Below, piece after piece: positions 1 through 12,589 of a stretch of DNA of 64,000 bases. A program made the translations under genes and the position numbers. How positions within the stretch are numbered: the stretch's first letter is position 1; every line of letters starts with the position of its first letter. Location: positions 15,309,268 to 15,373,267 of the forward strand of contig BSYO01000024.1 of the NCBI GenBank assembly GCA_033239525.1, in the 5' to 3' direction. Under the pieces are notes generated by a model. It was given only the letters and a program-made list of their open reading frames with translations, was not told where the DNA came from and ran no database searches. This DNA is from Nepenthes gracilis (lineage: Eukaryota; Streptophyta; Magnoliopsida; Caryophyllales; Nepenthaceae).

Positions 1-680
1 AGGCATGGCCAAATACACAATTTTCATTACTTTTATTTATAAATATTTTTATATGTAATGATATATTTCAAAGTATTTACTTAATTTGTAAAAAATGAAA
101 AAATCCTTCTAATTTTTGGTAAAACCAAACAAAGCTTCAAAATTTTTGGCAAAAATCATATTTAAAATTCTAAAATGAAGCAAAAATTGAACTTAAAAAT
201 ACTTACATTAATCTAACAAATTTGACTCTTAAAAATTTTAAAATCTTCTTTTTCTTTTTCTCTCCTCGTCTTCTTCTTTTCTTCTATTTCTCTTTCTTAT
301 CTCTCTTTTCTCCCACAAAATGATTGACGTTGTACATAGGCATACTTTTATAATACAATCGATATATGAGTGTTGCATCAAGCATTTTCAATTTGCCTCA
401 TTTACTCATGAGCCATGCATCAGGCATGGTTGAGGTGCTAGCATTCTACCCAAAAACAAGCATAAACATCCCATAGGTATGTATTAGGTACACCTCTTCT
501 ATCCTAAAAATACACATGAGCTTGAAGATAGGCACCCACCAAGCACTAGACTTGATTTTCTAAATTATATATTTTTTTTCTTAAATTTTTATTATATAAT
601 TTCTTTTCAAATTAATTAAAAATTATATTAATGATGATATAATTCATAATTAAAAATAGAACATTATAGCTTGGACGTAT
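1..680. other. AT-rich sequence without a recognised gene
   Basis: The stretch is AT-rich with a pyrimidine-rich patch around 245-312. I looked for the 5' LTR of the copia remnant that follows and found no copy matching the sequence after 3480. No coding similarity is visible in any frame. Confidence 0.4.
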
Positions 681-3480
681 TGTGAGCTTTGGTCTCAAAT
701 GAAGATGTGTATGCAGCTAAGAGTGAAGAGTTCACTGACCTATGGCACAAGCAGCATAGCCACATGAGTTAAAAAGGGTTCAATTATTTGGCAAAGAAGA
801 AAATTCTTCTAGAAGTGAGGGAGGTGGAGTTAAGGATTTGTTCTAATTGTATGGCAAAGAAATAAAAAAGAGTTCCATTCTATAAAAACTCATCAACGAA
901 GAAGGTGGATTTTTTTGAGCTTATGCATACCGATATATATGGTCCTCTCAAGGTCAATACTCTTAGTGGTACACTTTATTTTATAATATTTATTAATGAT
1001 TGCTTTAAAAAATGGTGAGTATATTTCTTAAAGATAAATGATGAAGCACTTAATATATTCAAGCAATTTCATACCTTAGTTGAAAAGCAAATGAAGAAGA
1101 AACTAGAGTGCATTTGCAATCACAAAGAGAATATGTTGGATCATTTGACGCGTATTATCATTCGCATGGGATGTGATACCAAAAGACTCTACCGAGGATA
1201 TCACAATTGAATGGTTTTGCTAAGAGGATGAATCATACATTAATTGAGAGAGTTCAATATATATTTTCATAGGCGAAGCTTCCTGACTCATTTTTAGAGG
1301 AAACTTTGAATGGTATGACTATGTAATTAATCTTTCTCCAAACAGTCCCTTAACTGGCAATTTACCTAATAATGTGCAATTCAGAAGGGAGGTTTCTTGT
1401 GATTACTTGTGCATATTTGGATGTAGGTCCTTTTGCCATATTTATAGGGATGAAAGGTTTAAACTTGATATAAAGACAAGGCGATATATTTTTCTCAGTT
1501 ATAGAGAAAATAAATTTGGCTAATGATTCTATAATTCAATAGAGAAAAAACTTGTGAAACCTACAGATGTGGTGTTTGTTGAAGATGATACCATTGAGGA
1601 TATCGACAAATTAAAAAATGTGATCTCCTATGACAATCACCACGTTTGTAATACAGATTCTATACCATTGACACCGATGCCAATTCAAGTTGACAATGAT
1701 AATTGGAGTGATCATGAATGCGATAGACACTATGATATTCCCATCTTTGATGAGGCAAATGATGATGTCGATGATGAGACTCATGATGATGTTGTTCATC
1801 ATCCCAAGCCTATTCTGACCATCTCACTCCAATGATCTATGGTAGATTGATGTCCGTCTATATGCCTATCAACCAATGAGTGTCTATTACTTACTAATGG
1901 TGACAAAAAGTTCAAATGTTTCAATGAATTTTTAGAGAATGATCAAAAGATAAACTGAATGGGTGTCATGTAAGATAAGATGAAATCTTTGGATGAGAAT
2001 AATACCTTTGAGCTCACCAAATTATTTAAGAGCAAAAAAGAATTGAAGAATCAGTAGGTTTTTCCCTTAAAGTTTGAAGAGAACAACCTTCAATCAATGT
2101 ATAAGGTGAGATTGATTGTGAAAAGATTTGACCAAAGAAAGGGCATTGACTTTAAGGAAATATTTTCTTCCGATGTGAAGATGTCATTCATTTGAATTGT
2201 TCTCATACTAGCCGTGAACCCTAATTTAGAAGTGCAACAACGAGACGTGCACACATCTTTTCTCCACAGTAATCTTGAGTAGAAAATTTACATGGTACAA
2301 TCGGAGGGGTTTCTAATTAAATGAAATGAGTATTTTGTATGCCGCTTTAAAAAGAACCTTCATAGGCTAAAGCAAGTCACTAGACAACGATACTAAAAGT
2401 TCGAATCGATGATGATGAAATAAGGTTACCAAAAGACTACTTTAAACTATTACGTTTTTGTACAAAGTTCTCGAAAAAGGACATTATTATCCTCGTACTT
2501 TATGTTGATGACATACTTATTGTGGGATAGAATACCTTCTAGATTAGTGAATTGAAGGAGTATTAGAAGTCTTTTGCTATAAAAGATTTAGGACCGATGA
2601 GGCAAATTTTTTGCATAAAAATTATTCGCAACTAGAAAGCAAACATACTTTCAATTTTCCAAAAAGGCTAACATAAAAAAGGTACTAACATTTCAACATG
2701 GGGAAATCCAAATCAATAAACACTTTGCTTGCAAATAATTTCAAGTTGAGAACTTGGTAAAATCCTTCTATGGATGAAAAAGTCAATATGAGACATTCCT
2801 TATTCTTCGAACGTTGAAAGTTTTGTGTATGTGATGGTGTATATAAGGCTGAACATAGCGTATACAATTGGAATCATTAGTCGATTCAATTTCGATCCCA
2901 GAAAGGAGAATTAGTCCACAGTCAAATGGATACTAAAATATTTTCGAGATATTTTCAAGATTTATTCATACTATGGCACTGGTAAGCAGTCTTTGGTCGA
3001 GTACATAGATGCCAACATAGTAGACAATGTTGACTCTCAAAAATCTATTTCGAGATACTTGGTTATATTTGTAAAAGGAGTTATGTCTAGACAATTAAGA
3101 CTATAAATATGTGTTACACTCTCGACCATCAAAACTGAATTCATTATGGCGACAGAAACAAGTAAAGAAATATTGTGGATGAGAAAATTTATTCAAAAAC
3201 TTGGTTCAAGTAAGAACAATATGTATTGATTTATGACAATTAAAGCTCTATTCATATTTGTAAGAACTTATAATTTTATTTCAGATCGAAACACATTAAT
3301 GTATGATATAATTGATTTGGAATTACTTATACCCAACGAAGTCAAGACCGGTGATATGGGTTGGACATGATAACTAAGTGTTGCAACAAGGAAAGCTTGA
3401 ATCATACTCAAAGATAGCTAGGATGGTGATGGCCCTCAAATAGTCGTGAGAAAAAGTTCATTGGGTCATTCCCTAATGAT
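680..3480 (+). pseudogene. Decayed Ty1/copia retrotransposon pol (integrase, reverse transcriptase, RNase H)
   Basis: Three-frame reading recovers copia polyprotein segments in the normal order, broken by many stops and frameshifts. A GAG-pre-integrase segment (LWHKQHSHMS) lies near 740-770. Integrase (ELMHTDIYGPLKVNTLSG) lies near 918-970. Reverse transcriptase starts near 2100 (YKVRLIVKRF), continues with a degraded form of the segment usually reading DVKTAFLHG near 2235-2310, and has the catalytic block YVDDILIVG at about 2500-2527. RNase H spans about 2850-3290. Integrase lying before reverse transcriptase is diagnostic for copia rather than gypsy. No reading frame is intact and no flanking LTR pair was found, so this is an old, dead fragment. 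The longest open piece, 1554-1835, is acidic linker between integrase and reverse transcriptase and is not a separate gene. Confidence 0.85.
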
Positions 3481-4200
3481 TTCCAATCCACTATACATAT
3501 GATTCTTTTACATCTAGAGTTGCCAAGCAAGGTCAGGTATGTTCGCTTGAAGGTTGCTTGAGCGATGTTGTTCACTAATGGTTTGTATAAGGTCTATTTA
3601 AACAAATACATTTTTGTGGGTAGAATGAGCACTACTTATGCGTGACTAAGAGGTACACAAGTGCATAAAACAAAAGGGGTGATACATATGCACTAACATT
3701 GCGATAAAACCTTGTATGATTTTTAGTTCATTCACCATATAAGTTTTGCAATCCTTCGGCAACCGAACTTGAGAGAAAAAGTGAGAGAATAAGAAGAAAA
3801 AGATTCCTATCATTCTTTAAAGCTCCAATTCTTATTTCAACATTCACTACATATGAGTACATTATTCTCTACTATTTTTTATTGAAGGATATTTCAGTCT
3901 AACATACATGTGTTTAGAAATAAATGGAAGACAAAAAGCTTCATAGTTCTTTTTTGCATGCTGCTTGTACGCAAACTGACAAGAAGTTGCTTTGGTAGTT
4001 TTGTTTGTAGATAATCGCCTTACGCTGGATGTTCTTTTTACCAAGTTGCCAGGTACTTTGTTTCACTGTAGTATGGCCAATCTTAATTTTTTTAAATCTC
4101 CTTTTCTTTAGTGAGACATCGAGCAAGTGTTCAAATCACCGTCTACTTCTATCGTTGTTATCAGTGTTTATAACATGTGATTTCACATCGAGTGACCTTT
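3481..4200. other. Region between copia remnant and 14-3-3 gene
   Basis: The left part probably holds degraded 3' sequence of the copia element. The right part probably includes downstream sequence of the 14-3-3 gene. Short open frames on both strands here (3862-4229) have no recognisable similarity. Confidence 0.3.
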
Positions 4201-4589
4201 CTACGAGGGCATCCTCAAAAGACCGATAATAAGAAAGAAATAATGATGATGGTAATAAAATTCATGATCAAATAGGCCTGTTTCTAAAAAATTGAGAATT
4301 TATGTGGATTTCTGCTGAGAAGGGAGGAGTACCCAAATTACTGAACAACACTTGCAAATGCTCTTCTAAACATTTGCCGAACACGTGGTAAAAAATACAT
4401 AGTTGCACGGGAACATCAGCTAGACAAACCACCAGAAGATGAATTTGACAAGTATTAGTTAGAGGCTCAATGATATGCCAGAATCATTCGATTAAACATT
4501 CACAAACATCACAGTTGAAAATGAAAAAGAATTACAGCTCCAAATGAGAACCTAAAATCATCCTTTTAAAAAAACCAAAGGATAGGTCA

Positions 4590-4600
4590 TCACTTACCCA
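4590..4600 (-). promoter_or_regulatory. Possible 5' splice site in the 14-3-3 3' UTR
   Basis: Just after the stop codon the minus strand reads TAATGGGTAAGTGATG, a strong plant donor match (GTAAGT). If used, the transcript would have an intron in its 3' UTR, with its last exon somewhere in 4200-4500. The acceptor cannot be fixed by eye. Confidence 0.3.
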
Positions 4601-6552
4601 TTAATTCTGGTCACCTTCAGGCTTTGATGCGTCTCTAATCTCATCGGTGGAATCATCCTGAATTAAAGCCAATGTAATACCAATATTAACTTCTCAAAAG
4701 TTTCTATGTTGTGATATCAGTCAAAAGCGGAGAAACAAACAACAAGCTAATGAGAGAGGAGCAAACCCTCAACCTGCATGTCTGAGGTCCAAAGTGTAAG
4801 GTTGTCACGAATAAGTTGCATTACCAAGGTGCTATCTTTGTAATGCTCCTCCCCTAGAGTGTCAAGCTCAGCTATGGCTTCATCAAAGGCCTAACCACCG
4901 TATAAAAACAATGAAATGCAAATGTTGACTGCAGTTCAATGCATTTAAAAATAAACCAGGAATTACAACTTAGAATGTTAACAAATCCATTCATTATACT
5001 ATAACCCAAACATCACAAGAAGATCTAAATCTCCAATTTACCTGTTTAGCGACATTGCAAGCTCTGTCAGCAGAGTCCAAAATCTCATAATAAAACACAG
5101 AGAAGTTAAGAGCAAGCCCAAGACGGATTGGATGAGTTGGAGCTAACTCAGTATTTGCAATATCCTGCAAACAATACATATTATGATTACTTCGACAAAA
5201 AACGCACAAATAGTGTGATGAAATCAGTTAGCGAACTGAAAACGAAGGTGTCCAAGGAAATTTTTCAGAAAACAATGAAATGCAAACAAAGTCAAATATT
5301 ATGAGTCCCGCGTACATCATCACCAAGGTCCCAACTGTAATAGAGGAATGGCCACTACTTCATCATATCCCCCACCCTTTTCAAGGTCCTAACCACAGGG
5401 ATCCACGCATCGCAAGAGCCGAAGCCTTTGGTGAAGGTACAGGAATGATTTCACACAAAGAAAATCCAATCTTCTCCGGCTTGAAGCGTTAACATAGCAC
5501 AGCCCCGGATGAAATAATAACTTTTAAGGGATTTTAGGATTCAAACTCTTACGGCATTAGGCCACCAAGTATAGAGCATGAAGGAACAATCTCTTCAGAA
5601 AATTTTCCCATCAATGGCACAAGGATCTCCTCGCAACAATCTCAACTACGATAAAAACCATTGTTTAAATTATTAGACGGAGATTCATGACCGGTTTCAA
5701 ATCCCCAAACGCATGGTTGTAGATGTCACTTGCAAAAACGTATGCCAAACAATTAACCAAACAAATTCCAAAAAGCACTACCGCTTCTAAATCTAAAAAA
5801 GAAGCAGCGCTTAAGACATTTCCCTGCTGTAGGAAGCAATCGAGACCAATAGGAGTGAGCATGAAATTATTCGCAAGAAACAGGCACCCAGAGAAATATC
5901 TCGGGATTAAAAACATAGAGGAGGCACTTAAATTCCACTAAAACCTTTAAGACTAACAGATCCTCTCCGATGAGTTTTCAAACAGAAGGTAATTATTAGA
6001 CCTATATTAGAAGAAGAAAGGAAAAAAAATCTTCCATTGCACAGATAAATGAAGTGGGAGAAAGCAGCTAACGTGGGCGAACTTGTAGGCAGTGAGAGTA
6101 CTCTCAGCAGCCTCTTTCCTCTCGGCACCAATCCTAAACTCGGCCAAATACCTATGATAGTCTCCCTTCATCTTCAAATAAAACACCTTAGAGTCCCCAG
6201 CCGTGGCCGACGGGATGAGCCGTGAATCAAGTAGGTTCAAAATGCCATCGCAAATCGACGAGAGTTCCTTCTCGACCTTAGATCTGTAGTCTCGGATTAG
6301 GGAGACATGGTCCTCGTTCCCTCGACTCTCCTCCTTTTGCTCGATCGATGAGATGATGCGCCACGACGCTCGGCGGGCGCCAATCACGTTCTTGTAAGCG
6401 ACCGACAGGAGGTTTCTCTCTTCCACAGTCAACTCCTCGTTCTCCACCTCTCCAACGACCTTCTCCATGAACTCCACCATCTCCTCGTACCTCTCGGCTT
6501 GCTCTGCCAATTTCGCCATATACACATTCTCTTGGCGCGCTGAGGACGCCAT
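4601..6552 (-). CDS. 14-3-3 protein (general regulatory factor), four coding exons
   Basis: Coding exons on the minus strand are 6552-6073, 5164-5042, 4890-4774 and 4657-4601, giving 258 residues, the usual plant length. All introns are GT-AG and the joins keep frame (160+41+39+18 codons). 14-3-3 proteins are soluble dimers that bind phosphoserine/threonine motifs on client proteins and change their activity, partner choice or location. Signature 1 ([11 protein letters not shown]) is at residues 46-56 and signature 2 ([20 protein letters not shown]) is in exon 3. The phosphate-binding residues are present: K54, R61, R134 and Y135. The N-terminal helix fits dimerisation, and the C-terminal tail after ...LWTSDMQ is short and acidic as in plant isoforms. 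The ATG at 6552 is the natural start because the protein aligns from its first residues ([18 protein letters not shown]). Four coding exons with this exon 1 suggest the non-epsilon group. The gene looks intact. Confidence 0.96.
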
Positions 6553-6600
6553 TGTTGTCAGCTTGCTCGATTGCTGTTGTCTAAGGGATATGACTAAGAC

Positions 6601-6640
6601 AGAGACGGAGACGGAGACGGAGACGGAGGCGGAGGCAGAG
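6601..6640. repeat. GAGACG hexamer microsatellite upstream of the 14-3-3 start
   Basis: About six tandem copies of a GAGACG-type unit, drifting to GAGGCG at one end, lie about 50-90 bases upstream of the 14-3-3 ATG on its promoter/5' UTR side. On the transcribed strand it is a pyrimidine-rich CGTCTC repeat. Confidence 0.8.
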
Positions 6641-6923
6641 AGGCGTGGTTTAAGATCTGATTTTGGCCTTTGAGGGCGGCAGTTTCGGGGAGACAGAGCG
6701 GTTGTCAGTGCATTGGAATTTGGGAGTAAATCTATAGCCGCCGTTGAATTCTGTCGCTCATACTTTCACTGGTCACAAGATGGCGGACGGTCTTGTTGTG
6801 AGCGAATGAGCCGGGCCATATAGGGCTGAACTTGGCAATGGGCTCGTCGTCTGTATGCCAACCTCAGCCATATTTCTGGATTAAGAGACAAAAGTTGCCT
6901 CACATTGTGTAGATCAAAAACTC

Positions 6924-7438
6924 TGTTAAGGGCTTTATTGCGGATAATATAAATAACACCAATTATCAGCTGACATTGAGAAGAAGTTCCCGAACCGTTC
7001 AACCACCAAGACGTTTCCACGATTTTGTCTAACCATGGACTGACTATACGGCATATACATAAATATACACACTCGTACACCCTCACATACATATACATAT
7101 ACTCGTGCACATTCATACACAAATACATTCAACCGCATATACATACAACTACTTATATACGGTACACGTAATATCTGTTAGCGTGTTTTGTTTTCTATTT
7201 TTGAAGCCGTGTATTATAGTGGATGTCGAAAACTAATTGGGATATGAAAAATATCTTTTCTCTCTTCTTCTCTCGAATCTTCCTTGACTCCCTCTTCTGC
7301 CTCTCTTCCATTCTCCCAGTTCCCTCTGCTTACCCTAGATCCCCTTTTGCCTGAACTCCCCTTCCTTGTTCGTGTTATGTTTGTGCTCTTTTGGTGCAGA
7401 ACAGCAGATCCTCAGTTGTAGAGAGGGGGAACGCAACA
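6924..7438 (+). repeat. 5' LTR of the deleted gypsy element
   Basis: Matches 9611-10122 along its length, including a shared ATACATAAATATACAC-rich block and a CT-rich block near 7256-7330. It starts TG and ends CA. The sequence after it, TTGGTACTCTCATTGAG, sits where a tRNA primer-binding site is expected, but it matches the initiator-tRNA site only in its first bases. Confidence 0.85.
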
Positions 7439-7461
7439 ACTTGGTACTCTCATTGAGATAA

Positions 7462-9719
7462 ATGGCGGAAAGCATGACAACCAAGTATTGATCCTTGGAG
7501 GAGTCCATCGCCGGCCTCACACAAGGACTAGCAAGCGTAGTCAGCACGGTTCAGCAGCACTCCGACCGTTTCAACAACATCGAGAGCGTCATCGATCAAT
7601 TCTGGCAATTTCAGCAATCCTTCACCGATGTTCAGCAATCTGTTACCGAAATACGCCAAACCCTCGCTCGATTAGAACGACATACCTTATTAGCTTCAAA
7701 CGCGCCATTATTACCTACCCCGACCTCCTTCACAACCCCGACCCCTGTAATCTCTCACAACTCGAACCAAACCCTACCCATGGTACTCGCAACGCCACCG
7801 GAAACACAAATCTCTTCCCAGATTGGTTTGCCCAAGATGGAGATTCCTTTTTTTTACTGGCGACAATGCCATCAGGTGGATTGTTTCAAATTGAGAGGTT
7901 TTTCTTGTACCACGGCACCCCTCCAGAGCAAAAACTAACGATTGCCGCCTTCTACATGACGGGAGCGGCCCTTCAGTGGTACCACTAGATGCACACGACG
8001 CACCAGTTGCTTTCTTGGGAGATCTTTGCCAGAGATCTGGAACTCCGCTTCGGACCATCGTCTTACATGAACCACGAAGCCACTTTGTACAAGCTCCGGT
8101 AGATCTCCACGGTGACTGCATTTATGGCCGAGTTCGAATCGCTATCTACACGAACGTCAGGTTTATCCACTTCTAATCTGTTAAATTGCTTCATCTCGGG
8201 GCTCCGGGACGATATTCGATGAGAGCTATTTTTGTTGAAGCCAGCCACTCTGCCAGACGCCATTGGTATGGCAAAGCTGGTAGAGAAAAACTCCATGCTA
8301 CCCGAACGACCATTAATTGGCCTGTTTTTTCCAAACCTATTGTTAACCCGGTATCCACCGTGGCCAAACCCTCTCCAACTCCTCTGCCTATAAGAAAACT
8401 CACCCCAACTGAAATGTCTTCTCGCCGTAGCCGTGGGTTATGCTTCAACTGCGATGAAAAATTCACTCCAGGACACCGTTGTAAACCCCACAATTTTTAT
8501 GCATGGTTGCTGAAGAGGAAGGGGGTACTCTATATGGTGCTTCCAGTGCGGAAGTGGGCTCTGACGCACCCAAGGCTTGGGCAGAACAAACTCAGAATCT
8601 GAGCCTCTACCACCACAACCTGATTCTCCACCGACCATTTCTCTCCATGCCCTAGAGGGTATCTCTGCAGCCACCACCTTACGGTTGCAAGGGCACATCC
8701 AGGGCCACCCGGTGGTGATTTTAGTTGATAGCGGATCCACCTACAATTTTCTACAGACCCGTGTGGCTAAATATTTGGGACTACTCATCAAACCCTCCCA
8801 CCATCTCAATGTCACAGTGGGCAATGGGGAGTCCCTGAGCTGTGAAGGGCTCTGCACCAAGGTCTCGATTGCTGTGGACAATGCTACTTTTGGTGTGGAT
8901 CTGTATCTATTACCAATTTATGGGGTTGATGTTGTGTTCGGTGTCCAATGGTTGGCTTCAATTGGACCCGTGCTCTTTGATTATCAAGCACTGTGGATGC
9001 GATTTGATTATGGGGACAAACAACTCACTCTATATGGCATGCCATCAGTTTTGATGGCCACTATAACCCTCGAGCAAGTGAGGAGAGGAGACCTCACTCA
9101 ATTCGTAGCATCCTACTTCCATCTCTCTATCCTCAAGGTACCAGACCCATCACTGGAGACCAACCTGGGCTCTCCTGTTTTTTCCCTCTACTTACCCCCA
9201 AATGTTCTCCAACCAATTGCTACAAATCTCCACCACCTCCTATCAATGTATGCTGATGTTTTTACTATTCCCAGAGGGCTACCTCCCACACGTTCCACAA
9301 ATCATCAGATACCCTAGAAACCCCATACCCTGCCCGTTAATGTTAGACCCTACCGATATCCTCATTTCCAAAAAACTGAGATGGAGATCCTCATCAAAGC
9401 CATGCTGGACGAGGGTATCATTCGGCCTAGCACTAGTCCTTTTTCTTCTCCAGTTTTACTAGTTAAGAAAAAGGATGGCAGTTGGAGATTTTGTGTTGAT
9501 TACCGGGCCTTCAACGCAGTCACGATCAAAGATCGGTTTCGCATACCCACTGTGGAGGAGTTCCCCTCATTCAACCTTGAGGACAAGGTTGTGTTTGATG
9601 GGGCGGGTAATGTTACAGGCCTTATGGCGGATAACATAAACGACACCAATCATCAACCGACATTGAGAAGAAGTTCCCGAACCGTTCAACCACCGAGACG
9701 TTTCCACGATTTTGTCTAA
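7462..9719 (+). pseudogene. Gag-protease-RT fragment fused in frame to chromodomain/integrase tail
   Basis: A gag start at 7462 is followed nine codons later by a stop (TGA at 7489); the same frame then continues open to 7938. The gag part ends with a CCHC-type knuckle, CFNCDEKFTPGHRCK, at about 8440-8485. The protease has the active-site context ILVDSGSTYNFL near 8717-8750. The RT N-terminus follows at 9381-9560 ([20 protein letters not shown]). At about 9555-9563 the frame passes straight from RT text (RIPTVEE) into [18 protein letters not shown], which in gypsy chromoviruses is the end of the integrase/chromodomain. The catalytic RT core, RNase H and integrase core are therefore absent. 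Frame changes near 7800-8580 and around 9320 also break the coding region. It could move only with proteins supplied by another element. Confidence 0.85.
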
Positions 9720-10122
9720 CCTTGGATTGACTATACGGCATATACATAAATATACACACTCGTACACCCTCACATACATATACATATACTCGTGCACATT
9801 CATACATATATACATATAACCGCACATACATACAGCTACTTATACGGTACACGTAATGTCTGTTAGCGTGTTTTGTTTTTTGTTTTCGAAGTCGTGTATT
9901 ATAGTGGATGTCAGAAACTAATTGGGATATAGAAAATATCTTTTCTCTCTTCTTCTCTCGAATCTTCCCTGACTCCCTCTTCTGCCTCTCTTCCCTTCTC
10001 CCAGTTCCCTCTGCTTACCCTAAATCCCCTTTCGCCTGAACTCCCCTTCCTTGTTCGTGTTATGTTTGTGCTCTTTTGGTGCAGAACAGCAGATCCTCAG
10101 TTGCAAAGAGGTGAACGCAACA
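9611..10122 (+). repeat. 3' LTR of the deleted gypsy element
   Basis: Direct repeat partner of 6924-7438. The polyprotein frame continues 109 bases into this LTR and stops at 9717-9719 (ending [17 protein letters not shown]), so the LTR start overlaps the coding end. Polyadenylation and promoter sites inside the LTR cannot be fixed by eye. Confidence 0.85.
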
Positions 10123-12589
10123 CTTTCATTCAATAAAATAAGTAGGTAAAATATTATTTTTATTTATTTATGTTTGATTTTTGTTTAAATAATATCAAAA
10201 ATCAAAAGAAAAAAAACTACCCTGATTTTTTTAAAAGCTTTGCAGCCCATTGTATTGGTATAGAGATAAAGTTGATAAAGTATTAAGGAGATAATTGCCA
10301 TCTCTTCGATACCAAGAGGCAAAATAGCCCACGCAAGGTGTCCTTTTCTAGGCCTCCCTTGGTGGAAGTATAAATCTTGATGGCTTGGATGTAGAAGGTG
10401 GCATGGTAGATTTGGAGATACTTCTGTTTGCTCATTTTAAAGTATTGCTCTGCCTCATTTATCAAAAAATCATTGTTCTTTATAAATTTTTCGTCAGACA
10501 ATATTTCTTCCAACCACTCAAAGAAGAACATTAAATTTAATAGAGAATTTATATGAAATTCTTTATTTCTACAACTTAATGTATATGTGAAAAAAAAATC
10601 TATTATGAAATTGATATATTTGCTAAAAATACATTATGATTTAAATCTACATAGATAGAATTATCCATTAAATTTGTAAATGGTCAATTTAAAGATAAGG
10701 TTTATAAGATGACGGTCTAAGTAGGCCCACATGCAAGACATAGAGCTGAGCAACTAAAAGCTCAACTGCTGTGATTCAAGGCCGGAGTGATATAAAAAAT
10801 GGATATTGGGCATAAGACTGAAGTGGCTCTAACATCAAGCTAGTCCTTAGGGTCATCTCGAGGTTGAGGATGTTAGTCAGATGGTGAAGCAGCTTGAAGA
10901 ACGAGGAGGCTTACTTGAAGCCAAGATAAGATGCAAGGCAAGAAAACACTTGGCCAAATTTACAAAATTGCTAACCGGATTTAAGGTGTCCCCATGGGTT
11001 CACATTCAAAAAATAACTCAATGTAATTGGACAATCCATAAGGTGAAGCCAAGCTATAAAATCAACTGAAAAGGTGTTTGAAAAATTTGAATAAAATATT
11101 ATGTCGTGAAAGGATTTTAATACAAATCTACCCTATTTGTCATATTAAAAATAATAACCACCATCATTTGTCAGGAGACTTTATTACCAGCAAGTGTCTC
11201 CTATAAAAAGATGCAAAGTTGATCATAAAGGGCCCTTAATGTTTCTTTTTTATCAGAGAAAACCTTAATTATGTGTAAAAAAATAAAAACTTTAAAAGAT
11301 TGGAGTTAAATTTGAATTATGTATGCTAAAAGCTCATAAAGCTTCTAACAAAAGAGCCAAATCTTCACAAAATACAACCTAAGGAAAGATAATAGAAAAC
11401 TTGTCTTGCAAAATCACATTTTAACGGAGAAAAATATTTGACTTAGAAAGAATTTCTACCACCTGCCGAGGATATATCCCCTAATAAGACTCTCAATAGA
11501 AGGTTGGCCCCAGTAGCATAAAGCCAAATACTCCCTTATAGCATGTTCACCAAGAAGCAATTTTGGATGAACATTACATCTAACTGGGTTGGCTTGCTTG
11601 TCCCTGGCAGTAATATCACACCCAAGGCCAACTTAGGCCCTTAGGATCTTGAGCTTCATGAATACACACTTACATACTGGCTCCAAACTCACCAATTCTA
11701 GTAAGTATTTTTCATCCCTTTGCTATTGTATTTATACCATTTTAATTATATTAGTCAACTAAAATATTTATACCCACTTGTGAGTTAGAGGGATGCAATG
11801 GGAGAATCTTCTTGCATTTTTTTTTTTTTTTCACTTCTTGTGTTCCTCTATGATGTGCAAAAAAATAGAATCATCTGGTTTCAAATTATCCTGATATCCA
11901 AATCGTTAGAAAAATGTCCATATCGCATCTAATCTCAAATATGCATCAAAAACAAAATGAAAGAAAAGAATCCACAAGTGTTGGTAGGAGTAGGCGTTCA
12001 ATAATCCCGACTTGAACCACCTCTCATGAGATTGAGATATCAAAATTAATTGGTTGGTTTTGAATAAATGACTATTCGGTATTTAGGGAAAAACGAGTTA
12101 AATTATGATGACTTAGGCTATCTTTATGATTAGTTCAGCCTTTCATTCTAAAAAATGGTATTAAATCAGTCTTATTTTCTTAAGTTAAGTTCTAATTGAA
12201 AAAAATTTGGTAGAGTGAAATTCAACTCGTTGTTTTGGTTTTATTTTGCATTAACAAGTTGAATTCAAGTTTCGTTTCGTTTGCTCATATACGAGTCTAT
12301 TAATGAGTCTTTAAAAGGCCTATATATGAATTTATTGATAAGATTATATCAAAATTATGTATGAGCTTATAAAAAAAAGTCTATTTAATAGTCCATAAAA
12401 AAAGTATAATCAAATTGCTCATGAGCTTAATCAATTAAATTTAAACAAACACAAGCTTGACTTATTTGTCTGTTTGATATGTCCTGAGATTTGAATTATG
12501 AAACGAATCGGGAGCCATTTGATCTTCTAGGTAGGTCGAGTTAAAGCGGTTTCGATTTTTATTATTTTGAATCTGAATCCTATACAACA
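10123..12589. other. AT-rich intergenic sequence, no gene recognised
   Basis: Short open frames (for example 10283-10531 minus, 10881-11069 plus) have no recognisable domain. The stretch near 11460-11690 is less AT-rich and may be old transposon sequence, but I cannot assign it. Confidence 0.35.

Larger units (their letters stand above)
6924..10122 (+). mobile_element. Ty3/gypsy LTR retrotransposon with internal deletion
   Basis: Two direct repeats, 6924-7438 and 9611-10122, begin TGTTA and end GCAACA. They flank an internal region with gag, protease and a fragment of reverse transcriptase, then the tail of the integrase/chromodomain region. A G-rich tract (ATGGGGCGGG) directly precedes the right LTR as a polypurine tract should. 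The element is only 3.2 kb, far short of an autonomous gypsy element, because most of RT, all of RNase H and most of integrase are missing. The two LTRs differ at roughly one base in ten by eye, so the insertion is not recent. Flanking 5-mers (AACTC and CTTTC) do not match, so no target-site duplication is claimed. Confidence 0.85.

Noticed and set aside
5723..5941. 72-codon frame within the first 14-3-3 intron
   Set aside because: No domain, and it lies inside an intron whose borders are well supported.
10283..10531. 82-codon minus-strand frame, initially thought to be a host exon
   Set aside because: No splice context, no recognisable family and an AT-rich setting; kept only as unassigned sequence.
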